Assembly: GCF_001192835.1 (NCBI RefSeq) | Contig: NZ_DF968183.1 | Location: forward strand, 1,137,338-1,201,337 | From: Lentimicrobium saccharophilum | Lineage (GTDB): Bacteria; Bacteroidota; Bacteroidia; Bacteroidales; Lentimicrobiaceae | Reading direction: 5' to 3' | DNA length: 64,000 nt | Shown: positions 42,172 to 50,118 of the stretch, in pieces | Numbering within the stretch: position 1 is the first letter of the stretch | Layout: each line of letters starts with the position of its first letter | Program-made: the position numbers and the translations under genes | Notes under the pieces: generated by a model | Seen by the model: the letters and a program-made list of their open reading frames with translations, nothing else | What the model was told of the DNA's origin: nothing | Database searches by the model: none

Positions 42172-43860
42172 ATGAAACAGATTATTGAATGCGTTCCGAA
42201 TTTCAGCGAGGGGCGCGACATGGCTGTGATACAGCAAATCACCGATCAGATCAAAACCGTGGAAGGCGTCAGGTTACTGGATGTTGATCCCGGCGCGGCT
42301 ACCAACCGAACGGTAGTCACCATAGCCGGAGAGCCGGAGCAGGTGATTGAAGCTGCATTCAGGGCTGTTAAGAAAGCAATGGAAGTGATTGATATGAGCA
42401 AACACTCGGGTGCTCATCCGAGGTTCGGAGCCACCGACGTGTGTCCGCTGGTGCCCATTGCCAATATCACGATGGAAGAAACGGTAAAATATGCACACAG
42501 ACTGGGCGAACGCATCGGTAAAGAACTTGGGATTCCTGTATATTGCTATGAAGAAGCTGCAAGAATTCCCGAACGACGCAACCTTGCCTATTGCCGTTCA
42601 GGCGAATATGAAGGGCTTTCTCAAAAGCTCAGTGACCCATCATCAAAGCCAGACTTCGGCCCGGCACAGTTCCTGCCCAAAACCGGCGCCATCGCCGTTG
42701 GAGCGCGCGATTTCCTGGTGGCCTACAATGTAAACCTGAATACCACCTCAACAAGGCGTGCCAATGCCGTGGCTTTCGATATCCGTGAAAAAGGACGCCC
42801 CATGCGCGAAGGGAACCCGGTGACCGGAAAAATTGTCAAGGATGAGAAAGGCAACCCGGTTAATATCCCGGGCTCGCTCAAGGCCTGCAAAGCCATAGGC
42901 TGGTATATCGAAGAATATGGTATCGCCCAGGTTTCGATCAACCTCACCAACATCAGCATTACCCCGGTGCATGTTGCTTTTGAAGAAGCCTGTAAAAAAG
43001 CGCAGGAACGCGGAATGCGCGTCACAGGATCTGAAATTGTCGGGTTGGCGCCGCTCAAAGTATTCACCGATGCCGGCAAGTACTTCCTCAAAAAACAAAA
43101 CCGCTCGGTTGGCGTTTCAGAGGCCGAGTTGATCAAAATTGCCGTAAAATCCATGGGCCTTGATGATCTCAAACAGTTCAATCCGGAAGAAAAGATCATA
43201 GAGTACGTACTTCAGGAAAAGTCCGGCAGATTGCTGATGGATATGACCTGCTCGGCTTTTGCCGATGAAACCGCTTCCGAATCACCCGCCCCCGGCGGAG
43301 GATCAATCTCTGCATACATGGGTGCCCTGGGCGTTTCACTCGGGACCATGGTCGCCAACCTCTCCTCGCACAAACCAGGCTGGGACGATCGCTGGGAGGA
43401 ATTTTCAGACTGGGCCGAAAAAGGACAGGCGCTCAAAGATGAACTGATCAGGCTTGTTGATGAGGATACCAATGCCTTTAACAGGATTATGGACGCCTTC
43501 GGACTTCCCAAAGGAAGCGAACAGGAAAAATCGGCCCGGACTGAAGCCATTCAGGAGGCGACCCGTTATGCCATTGAAATCCCTTTCAGGGTGATGAAGA
43601 AATCCTTTGAAACCATGGAAATCCTCAAAGCCATGGCCGAAACCGGGAATCCGAATTCAGTATCCGATGCCGGAGTTGGCGCACTGGCAGCCCGTTCGGC
43701 AGTTATGGGCGCATTTCTTAATGTTAAAATCAATGCTGCCGGACTGAATGATAAAGCATTTGTCGCTTCCGTGATTGCAGAAGGCACTGAAATTGAACGC
43801 AATGCAAAGCTGATGGAAGAACAGATCCTGGAGATTGTCAATCAGAAAATCAACGCCTGA
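42172..43860 (+). CDS. ftcD: bifunctional glutamate formimidoyltransferase/formimidoyltetrahydrofolate cyclodeaminase
   Basis: A 562-residue fusion. The N-terminal formimidoyltransferase domain (about 1-330) moves the formimino group from N-formimino-glutamate to tetrahydrofolate; its signature is 'MSKHSGAHPRFGATDVCPLV' with the catalytic His near 82, and the N-terminus 'IIECVPNFSEGRD' is typical. The C-terminal cyclodeaminase (about 345-560) closes the ring to methenyl-THF with release of ammonia; it begins near 'DETASESPAPGGGSISAYMG'. The fused form is known in animals and in some bacteria including Bacteroidota. It continues the HutI step and so links histidine breakdown to the C1-folate pool. 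A long stable hairpin lies just after the stop. Confidence 0.95.
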   Translation: MKQIIECVPNFSEGRDMAVIQQITDQIKTVEGVRLLDVDPGAATNRTVVTIAGEPEQVIEAAFRAVKKAMEVIDMSKHSGAHPRFGATDVCPLVPIANITMEETVKYAHRLGERIGKELGIPVYCYEEAARIPERRNLAYCRSGEYEGLSQKLSDPSSKPDFGPAQFLPKTGAIAVGARDFLVAYNVNLNTTSTRRANAVAFDIREKGRPMREGNPVTGKIVKDEKGNPVNIPGSLKACKAIGWYIEEYGIAQVSINLTNISITPVHVAFEEACKKAQERGMRVTGSEIVGLAPLKVFTDAGKYFLKKQNRSVGVSEAELIKIAVKSMGLDDLKQFNPEEKIIEYVLQEKSGRLLMDMTCSAFADETASESPAPGGGSISAYMGALGVSLGTMVANLSSHKPGWDDRWEEFSDWAEKGQALKDELIRLVDEDTNAFNRIMDAFGLPKGSEQEKSARTEAIQEATRYAIEIPFRVMKKSFETMEILKAMAETGNPNSVSDAGVGALAARSAVMGAFLNVKINAAGLNDKAFVASVIAEGTEIERNAKLMEEQILEIVNQKINA

Positions 43861-43867
43861 GAAAAAC

Positions 43868-43905
43868 AATAAGCCGCTGCACCTGTTCAGGTGCGGCGGC
43901 TTATT
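43868..43905 (+). terminator. strong hairpin after ftcD
   Basis: Arms of 16 bases (AATAAGCCGCTGCACC with one G-U pair) around a six-base loop, ending in TTATT. It lies eight bases past the ftcD stop and ends 15 bases before the marC ATG. Confidence 0.75.
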
Positions 43906-43920
43906 CAATTTTCCAACACC

Positions 43921-44571
43921 ATGAACCACGAACTCTTTACCATCGCAGTCCTTTACTTCACCTCCTTCTTCGCCATCATCAATCCGCTGGGTGTGATGCC
44001 GGTATTTATGACCATGACTGCCGACCTGACGGATAAGCAAAGAAGAAAAACTGCCCTCAAAGCGGTATTCACTGCATTTATCACCTTGCTGCTTTTTGCT
44101 TTCAGCGGCCAACTGATGTTCAGGTTTTTTGGCATATCGGTTGACGGGTTCAGGGTTGTCGGCGGGATCATCTTTTTTATCATGGGCTTTGACCTGTTAC
44201 AGGCCAGAATCAGCAAGATAAAAATGGATGAGGAAATGGTTAAAAAATATGTGGATGACATCTCAGTTACACCGTTGGGAATTCCCATCATTGCGGGGCC
44301 CGGGGCAATTACGAACGCTATTGTTCTGATGGAAGACAGCGCCCACCTGTCCCTCAAGTTTATTCTTATCCTGACCATTATCTTCACCCTTGGCCTGACT
44401 TACGTTGTATTGCTGGGCGCCGGGAAAATCGGAAAGTTGCTGGGCGAAACCGGAAATAAAATCACCATGAAGCTGATGGGGCTGATTATGATGGTAATTG
44501 CAGTGGAGTTTTTCTTTGCCGGGCTTAAACCCATTCTGCAGTCTATATTTCAGATTACCCCTGTTTCCTGA
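43921..44571 (+). CDS. MarC family integral membrane protein
   Basis: About 216 residues, six helices. I use the ATG at MNHELFTIAV instead of the TTG/GTG-type extension upstream, because the latter runs through the ftcD hairpin. Conserved family segments are 'FFAIINPLGVMPVFMTMTAD' near 15-34 and 'ISVTPLGIPIIAGPGAITNA' near 118-137, the NPxG and PGAI repeats of MarC. The role of MarC proteins is not established; early links to antibiotic resistance were not confirmed. It lies 60 bases after ftcD, separated by a terminator-like hairpin, and is followed by another stable hairpin. Family assignment is firm, function unknown. Confidence 0.9.
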   Translation: MNHELFTIAVLYFTSFFAIINPLGVMPVFMTMTADLTDKQRRKTALKAVFTAFITLLLFAFSGQLMFRFFGISVDGFRVVGGIIFFIMGFDLLQARISKIKMDEEMVKKYVDDISVTPLGIPIIAGPGAITNAIVLMEDSAHLSLKFILILTIIFTLGLTYVVLLGAGKIGKLLGETGNKITMKLMGLIMMVIAVEFFFAGLKPILQSIFQITPVS

Positions 44572-44597
44572 TCAATCTTTTAAAACTAATACGATTG

Positions 44598-44630
44598 GCT
44601 ATGTTCCTACTCTTGGAGCAGGAACATAGC
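44598..44630. terminator. stable hairpin after marC
   Basis: Fifteen-base arms (GCTATGTTCCTACTC against GAGCAGGAACATAGC, one mismatch) around TTG. No T run follows, so it may be a terminator, an mRNA-stabilising stem or part of the leader of the HD gene that begins ten bases later. Confidence 0.6.
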
Positions 44631-44739
44631 GGCTCAGCAATGAAAATCTAAAACACTGAAAACTAGCTTCAACATATCATTCCGGCAGTTTAACCTTAAA
44701 GAGGGGCAATTTGACCATGCCAGCAATCTGCATGGAATC

Positions 44740-45240
44740 ATGCATACATACAGGGTGATGAGCCATGTGATACTTTTGGGGATGCAGACCGGAGCCCTGT
44801 CAGAAGCCAGAAATGCATTTTTCGCGGCATACATCCATGATATGGCCCGTAAACATGACGGTTATTGTACGCAACATGGCTCAGATGCCGCTAATTATAA
44901 ACTGCCGGAGTACATCGGCCTGTTTGCTGAAAACGGCGCATCGGCTGCCGACATCATGGTCATAGGAAAAGCCGTGACCTATCATTCACTCGGCAAGGAG
45001 CTCGGCAAAAACGACCCCGACTGGCTGACAGTGGCACTGCTGAAGGATGCGGATGCCCTGGACCGCATAAGGCTCGGTGAAAACGACCTGAACCCGGAAT
45101 ACCTGCGTATTCCTGAGACCCATCTGATGATTGAACATGCAAGATCGCTCTATTTCCAAACGTTCAATAACCCGGTTGCAGACTTTGATACCATTCTTAA
45201 AATGGCCATCAATTTAAAGGATGGCAGCACAAGTAGCTGA
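44740..45240 (+). CDS. HD-domain phosphohydrolase-like protein, N-terminus uncertain
   Basis: The first in-frame ATG gives 166 residues, starting with 'MHTYRVMSHVILLG', directly at the first metal-ligand His of the HD fold, which would leave no structure before it. The HD pair lies in 'FAAYIHDMARKHDG' and the last Asp in 'LLKDADALDRIRLGEND'. Upstream the same frame is open back to a stop at 44641-44643 and encodes plausible N-terminal sequence ('FRQFNLKEGQFDHASNLHGI') but no ATG, GTG or TTG. A separate ATG at 44640 runs into a stop after three codons; removing one A from the AAAA run behind it would join it to this frame and give a 199-residue protein. It may thus be frameshifted, or use a non-standard start. 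HD proteins hydrolyse phosphate esters of nucleotides. Confidence 0.7.
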   Translation: MHTYRVMSHVILLGMQTGALSEARNAFFAAYIHDMARKHDGYCTQHGSDAANYKLPEYIGLFAENGASAADIMVIGKAVTYHSLGKELGKNDPDWLTVALLKDADALDRIRLGENDLNPEYLRIPETHLMIEHARSLYFQTFNNPVADFDTILKMAINLKDGSTSS

Positions 45241-45395
45241 ATTGCCGCAATTAAACTGAAAATCCCGGTCGATTATTACGAGCTGTTTTCAATCCTGATT
45301 ATTGGCTTCACAGGCTGAATGCTTGTACCAGCCTGTTGAAATTCTGCCTGTGGTTAACCGTAAATCAATCTTTTCAGAAACTTCGATGATACTGT

Positions 45396-45415
45396 TAATT
45401 TTGCAACTATCTTTG
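45396..45415 (+). promoter_or_regulatory. two overlapping-range -7 elements before the KAS III-like gene
   Basis: TAATTTTG (45396-45403) and TATCTTTG (45408-45415) are both exact matches, about 110-120 bases before the ATG. No -33 TTTG at 19-21 bases. Confidence 0.5.
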
Positions 45416-45524
45416 CAATATGAATTTTCACTGTTAGACTTTATATCCCGTCAGGGATTATCTTTGGTTTACCGGCGCGTATCATCAGCAGGTAAACCTT
45501 ATTTTTTAACTAGCACCAGAAAAA

Positions 45525-46607
45525 ATGTCAAACAATATTTACGCTGTAATCACCGGTTCAGGCAGCTATCTGCCTACCCGGCAAATACCCAATTCGGAAT
45601 TCCTGAAAAGCGAATTTCTCGAATCAAACGGTCAGCCGATCAACCGGCCCAATGAAGAAATCATTTCAAAATTCCAACAGATCACCGGGATTGATGAACG
45701 GCGATATGTAGAAGAAAATCTTGTCTGCTCCGATATTGCATTCTTTGCAGCGGAAAAGGCAATTGCATCAGCGGGAATTGACAAAGAGACGCTTGATTAC
45801 ATCATTGTAGCCCATAATTTCGGTGATGTGAAGTTCGGGGAAACCCACTCTGATTTTGTGCCGGCCCTTGCTTCAAGGGTAAAGCACAAACTGGCCATCG
45901 AAAACCCGTTTACCGTTGCCTATGACCTGCCTTTTGGCTGCCCGGGATGGCTTCAGGCCCTGATTCAGGCAAATTACTTTATAAAATCGGGAGATGCCAA
46001 ACATATCCTTGTTATTGGTTCTGAAACGCTTTCCCGCATCAGCGACCCCCACGACCGTGACAGCATGATTTATTCCGATGGAGCCGGTGCTGTTGTGCTG
46101 AGTGCAGTTGAAAGTAAAACACCGGTTGGCATCCTGTCACATGTTTCAAGGACCGACGCCCTGGAGCACGCTTATCTGTTGCGCATGGCCGGCTCTTACA
46201 ATACGGAAGACAAGAGCAATGTTTACCTGAAAATGAATGGCCGTAAGCTCTATGAATATGCATTGAAGACAGTGCCCGCTGCCATAAAAATGGCCATAGA
46301 TAAAAGCGGTTTGCCAATAACCCATATTGAGCGGATACTGATTCATCAAGCCAATGAAAAGATGGACGATGCCATTGTAAACCGGCTTTATGAACTTTAC
46401 GGCATCTCAGAACGTCCTGAATTTTCGATGCCGATGACCATCTCCTGGCTTGGTAACAATTCCGTTGCAACCCTGCCTATTCTGTACGATCTGATTGTGA
46501 ACAAGAAAGTGGATAATCACCGCTTAATTCCGGGAGACCATTTTGTATTTGCCTCAGTCGGTGCCGGCATGCATGTGAATGCCATGGTTTACCGGATTCC
46601 GGACTAA
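45525..46607 (+). CDS. 3-oxoacyl-ACP synthase III (FabH/KAS III) family protein
   Basis: A 360-residue thiolase-fold enzyme. The catalytic triad is complete: Cys139 in 'YDLPFGCPGWLQALI', His274 in 'ILIHQANEKMDD' and Asn near 312 in 'SWLGNNSVATLPIL'. The sequence 'MTISWLGNNSVAT' matches the N-H-C order of KAS III. Such enzymes start fatty acid synthesis by condensing acetyl-CoA with malonyl-ACP, or act in special lipid or polyketide pathways. This copy is not next to other fab genes, so a specialised role cannot be excluded. Two TAnnTTTG boxes lie 110-130 bases upstream. It converges on the helicase gene with 12 bases between stops. Confidence 0.9.
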   Translation: MSNNIYAVITGSGSYLPTRQIPNSEFLKSEFLESNGQPINRPNEEIISKFQQITGIDERRYVEENLVCSDIAFFAAEKAIASAGIDKETLDYIIVAHNFGDVKFGETHSDFVPALASRVKHKLAIENPFTVAYDLPFGCPGWLQALIQANYFIKSGDAKHILVIGSETLSRISDPHDRDSMIYSDGAGAVVLSAVESKTPVGILSHVSRTDALEHAYLLRMAGSYNTEDKSNVYLKMNGRKLYEYALKTVPAAIKMAIDKSGLPITHIERILIHQANEKMDDAIVNRLYELYGISERPEFSMPMTISWLGNNSVATLPILYDLIVNKKVDNHRLIPGDHFVFASVGAGMHVNAMVYRIPD

Positions 46608-46619
46608 ACAGCTGGCCTT

Positions 46620-47924
46620 TTATCTTGCGATTTCTATTTTTATTTGTCTCCTTTTCAAAGGTCTGCCTTTCAGATCAGCAAGAAGTTTTCTGCACAACGG
46701 TCGCTTTACAGCTGCATAGGACGCATGGTCAGCAATACTTATCTGACCAAGATCATCCGCATTTAATCCGCCCTGATGCATCAGGAAACCGGCAATATCG
46801 CCCCGACTGATCTTATCTTTCTTCCCGAGGCTGAAATACAGCGTCTCGTATTCCGGAAAACCCGGCAAATCAGTTTCTTCCGGCAGCAATACCGGCCCGG
46901 AGGCTCCGGTCACAAAAACCGGTGCATTCTCTTCAGCTGCAAGCACCATCCAGGCATCTCCCGAAGCGTGCATGCGGGCAGTCCGGCCGTTACGATGTAC
47001 CCAGACAGTTTCATTGGCGGGCTGTTGGTAATGTATTACATGTCTGATCTCCGGGATGTCAAGACCGCGCGCAGCCAGATCGGTGGTAATCAAGGTATGA
47101 TGTGTCCCGTTACGGAAACGGATCAGGGCCAGCTCACGGGCATCCTGCTCCATACCGCCATGATAAATGCCGTGAACCACACCCCGCATCCTGAGTAAGG
47201 TGCTGATTCGCTCAACAGCTTCGCGGTGATTGCAGAATATCAGCGCGGGGTCATTACCCAGATGGCAGATAAGCCGGAATAAAGCTTCCAGCTTATCGTT
47301 TCCTTCTGCTCTCACTATGTTCACAGCCAGGTTGATATGATCATCAGCAATGGTAAAATCAAGTGAGACCGGATTTGTGACCCCGGTGAATGCGGGAATA
47401 TCCTCCATCCTTGTTGCAGAAGTCAGTATTCTGGTTTGTAAACCGGCCAGCTTTGCAATGATAAAAGTCATTTCTTTTTCGAACCCAAGTTCCAGGGATT
47501 TATCAAATTCATCAAGAACAAGGCTTTTTATGCCTGCAGGGTCGAAATGTTCCCTTCTCAAATGGTCGGCAATACGACCGGGAGTGCCAACCAACAAGGC
47601 AGCAGGCTCAATCAGGTTATTTCGCTCAGTCCTGACCGCATGTCCACCGTAAAGGGCTGAAATTCTATGACCGGTCTGCATCTTCCGGAAAACACTTTCA
47701 ATCTGAAGGGCCAGTTCACGCGAAGGGGTTATAATCATGGCCTGAGGTCCGGAAAGCTCCGGAACAAGCATGCGGAGTATGGGAAGAAGAAATGCCAGGG
47801 TTTTGCCTGAACCGGTTTTGGAGATGAGTATCAGGTCGGTACCCGGCCTGATAAATTCAAGAGACTTCAGCTGCAGTTCATTCAGCTCCTGAATGCCAAG
47901 GCGTTCTATAAAAGATGTCAACAT
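46620..47924 (-). CDS. DEAD-box family RNA helicase with DEFD motif and DbpA-like C-terminal domain
   Basis: 434 residues from the ATG MLTSFIERLG, chosen because the upstream ATG extension reads as noise and a -7 box sits four bases before this one. The RecA domains have Q-motif 'LNELQLKSLEFI', Walker A 'ISKTGSGKTLAFLLP', motif Ia 'ITPSRELALQ', motif II 'LVLDEFDKSLE' (DEFD at about 137-140 instead of DEAD), motif III 'LTSATR', and motif VI 'VHRNGRTARM' where HRIGR is usual. The C-terminal 70 residues ('KISRGDIAGFLMHQGG') resemble the DbpA RNA-binding domain, which in E. coli targets 23S rRNA helix 92. Function in large-subunit ribosome assembly is thus inferred. It faces the KAS III gene. Confidence 0.88.
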   Translation of the reverse strand: MLTSFIERLGIQELNELQLKSLEFIRPGTDLILISKTGSGKTLAFLLPILRMLVPELSGPQAMIITPSRELALQIESVFRKMQTGHRISALYGGHAVRTERNNLIEPAALLVGTPGRIADHLRREHFDPAGIKSLVLDEFDKSLELGFEKEMTFIIAKLAGLQTRILTSATRMEDIPAFTGVTNPVSLDFTIADDHINLAVNIVRAEGNDKLEALFRLICHLGNDPALIFCNHREAVERISTLLRMRGVVHGIYHGGMEQDARELALIRFRNGTHHTLITTDLAARGLDIPEIRHVIHYQQPANETVWVHRNGRTARMHASGDAWMVLAAEENAPVFVTGASGPVLLPEETDLPGFPEYETLYFSLGKKDKISRGDIAGFLMHQGGLNADDLGQISIADHASYAAVKRPLCRKLLADLKGRPLKRRQIKIEIAR

Positions 47925-47928
47925 GCTG

Positions 47929-47936
47929 CAAAGGTA
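47929..47936 (-). promoter_or_regulatory. putative -7 element (TACCTTTG) next to the helicase start
   Basis: Exact match ending four bases before the helicase ATG on the minus strand, the same spacing as at aspA. Confidence 0.45.
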
Positions 47937-48285
47937 ATTAATAGCAGGTAAACCATTGTCCATGATAATCCGGAAGATGCTCTGGGACTATAATATACCT
48001 GCAGTAGCACAAATTTTTATATCAGGACATTTATCTGCATGAGCATAACGATATGATCAGCTTATCCGCTGCCGGAACTATGCAGCCCTGGTCATTTATA
48101 ATCAGCAATTCCAGATTCCATGACTGCAAATCAACAATGGAATTTCAGAATCCAGAAGATCAATGGTCAACGTATATTTCTAATTGACAGCTATTTATCA
48201 AAATAACTACCTTTAAACAGTTATATAATGGGGGCTGATCAGAATAAATCGTATACAATGAAAACCAAAGGTCAGGTAATCTGAT

Positions 48286-48326
48286 TAAATTTGCATTTAA
48301 TAAAATATTTAACCGCCCGGAGGAGA
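48286..48326 (+). promoter_or_regulatory. -7 element and strong ribosome binding site of the NptA-type gene
   Basis: TAAATTTG at 48286-48293 and GGAGGAGA at 48319-48326, five bases before the ATG. Such a strong Shine-Dalgarno is uncommon in this window. Confidence 0.6.
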
Positions 48327-48331
48327 TTTAT

Positions 48332-50029
48332 ATGAGCAATGCTAACCTGTTACTGGATATGCTGACCATTCTTGGAGCCCTTACACTTTTCCTTTTCGGT
48401 ATGAAAATGATGAGCGAAAGCCTTCAACGGATTTCAGGCAGGCGGCTGAGGAATATATTCACCAACATTGCATCCAACAGGGTAAAAGCGATCGTCGCCG
48501 GTCTGCTGGTTACAGGCATTATACAGTCTTCATCTGCCGTTACCGTAATGCTTGTAAGCTTTGTGAACGCAGGACTTTTCTCGCTTACCCAGGCGTTGGG
48601 AATTATGTTGGGAGCGAACATCGGTACCACCGTTACTGCCTGGCTGATTACCATTTTTGGCTTCAAATTTGAATTTACTTCCATACTGCTGCCGGTCCTG
48701 GGTTTGAGCCTCCCCCTGCTTTTCTTCCCGGGAGTCCGTACCCGCTCTTTCGGGGAGTTTATACTGGGTTTTGCCATCCTGTTTCTGGGGCTTCAGTTTA
48801 TGAAAGATGCCATGCCCGGTATCGACGAACATTCGCCGTTGATCGAAGCAATTGCTTCCATATCCGGCAACGGATTCTTCAGGCATTTGCTGTTTGCCGG
48901 GGCCGGTTTGCTGATCACCCTGTTAATCCAATCTTCAAGTGCAACCATAGCGCTCACTTTCGTACTGTGTAACGCCGGTTATATTGATTACAGTGCAGCC
49001 GCGGCCATGGTACTCGGTGAAAACCTCGGCACCACCATCACAGCGAACATTGCTGCACTAATGGCCAACCGCGCTGCCAAACGCCTGGCACTGGGACATA
49101 CACTTTTCAACTTAACCGGTCTCATATGGGCTTTTGCATTTTTCAGCTTTTTTGTTCAGCTGTCTTATAATGCAGCAGATTATATTACCGGGCACTCACC
49201 CATTCCCGCTGAGGCTATCAATCCGCTCGGGCTATCGGTTTTTCACACCGGTTTTAATCTTATCAATACAATCATTTTCACAGGTTTTATCCCTGTGTTC
49301 AGGAAATTTCTCGAAATCATTATCCCATACAAACCCGGCGAAAAGAAAAGCTACCGGCTCCGTTATTTTAAGTCCAGGTTCATGGCAATGATCGAGGTGG
49401 ATATTCTGCAGGCGCGTGAAGAGATATACAGCTTCGGCAGACATGTCGCCTATATGTTCAGTCTTATACCTGAATACCTGACAGAAAAAAGGGAAGGCAA
49501 ATATGAAAAAATCCAGAAAAAAATCTATAAATGCGAGGAGCAGTCGGATATTCTGGAACGTGAAATCACTGACTATATCACACGCATAGCCGAAAACGAC
49601 CTTACCGAAGCCAATTCAAGAAAAATAAGGGCAATGCTGAAGATCACGGATGACATGGAAAGCATTGCTGACCAGTGTATGCAGATGGAACGGACCATCA
49701 GGAAGAAAAATGAAGCAAAAGCATGGTTCACCCAGGAAATGCGTGATGATCTGTTTGCCCTCTTTGAACTGGTTAAACAGGCGCTCGACACAATGAATGA
49801 AAACCTTTCACGGGATTACAGGCCGGGCATTCTGGCCAAAGCTACCGAAAAAGAATTGCTGATCAATGAATTGCGCGACAAGCTTATCGATTTAAACAGG
49901 CAAAGGATCGATGAAGGGGAGCACACCTACAAAAATGCAGCCTATTATGCAGAGCTTCTGAATCAGTGCGAAAAGCTTGCCGACCACATCATCAATATCA
50001 ATCAGGCCATTGCAAGTAATATTAAATAA
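48332..50029 (+). CDS. Na+/phosphate cotransporter (NptA/PNaS family) with PhoU-like tail
   Basis: A 565-residue protein. The membrane part (about 10-335) contains the two inverted QSSS repeats of type II Na/Pi cotransporters: 'IQSSSAVTVMLVSFVNAGLF' and 'IQSSSATIALTFVLCNAGYI', with 'GANIGTTVTAWL' and 'GENLGTTITANIAAL'. After about residue 350 the protein is helical and PhoU-like ('ILEREITDYITRIAE', 'KITDDMESIADQC'), a regulatory domain that often occurs at the C-terminus of these bacterial transporters. A strong Shine-Dalgarno (GGAGGAGA, five bases before the ATG) and a TAAATTTG box are present. It is followed after 90 bases by a PiT-type transporter with a similar tail. Confidence 0.92.
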   Translation: MSNANLLLDMLTILGALTLFLFGMKMMSESLQRISGRRLRNIFTNIASNRVKAIVAGLLVTGIIQSSSAVTVMLVSFVNAGLFSLTQALGIMLGANIGTTVTAWLITIFGFKFEFTSILLPVLGLSLPLLFFPGVRTRSFGEFILGFAILFLGLQFMKDAMPGIDEHSPLIEAIASISGNGFFRHLLFAGAGLLITLLIQSSSATIALTFVLCNAGYIDYSAAAAMVLGENLGTTITANIAALMANRAAKRLALGHTLFNLTGLIWAFAFFSFFVQLSYNAADYITGHSPIPAEAINPLGLSVFHTGFNLINTIIFTGFIPVFRKFLEIIIPYKPGEKKSYRLRYFKSRFMAMIEVDILQAREEIYSFGRHVAYMFSLIPEYLTEKREGKYEKIQKKIYKCEEQSDILEREITDYITRIAENDLTEANSRKIRAMLKITDDMESIADQCMQMERTIRKKNEAKAWFTQEMRDDLFALFELVKQALDTMNENLSRDYRPGILAKATEKELLINELRDKLIDLNRQRIDEGEHTYKNAAYYAELLNQCEKLADHIININQAIASNIK

Positions 50030-50087
50030 GCCGGCCGAATTAACATTAACTTAACATTGGAATCAGGGTAATTCAGGCCAGCCTCCT

Positions 50088-50095
50088 TAATTTTG
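50088..50095 (+). promoter_or_regulatory. putative -7 element (TAATTTTG) of the PiT gene
   Basis: Exact match 23 bases before the ATG, in the gap after the NptA-type gene. Confidence 0.5.
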
Positions 50096-50118
50096 CGCAC
50101 ATATAATCATATCCCTGA

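Larger units (their letters stand above)
47925..48331. other. 407-base divergent intergenic region
   Basis: AT-rich DNA between the helicase and the NptA-type gene. Apart from the two promoter boxes and the NptA ribosome binding site I see no open frame, hairpin or repeat in it. Confidence 0.6.
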
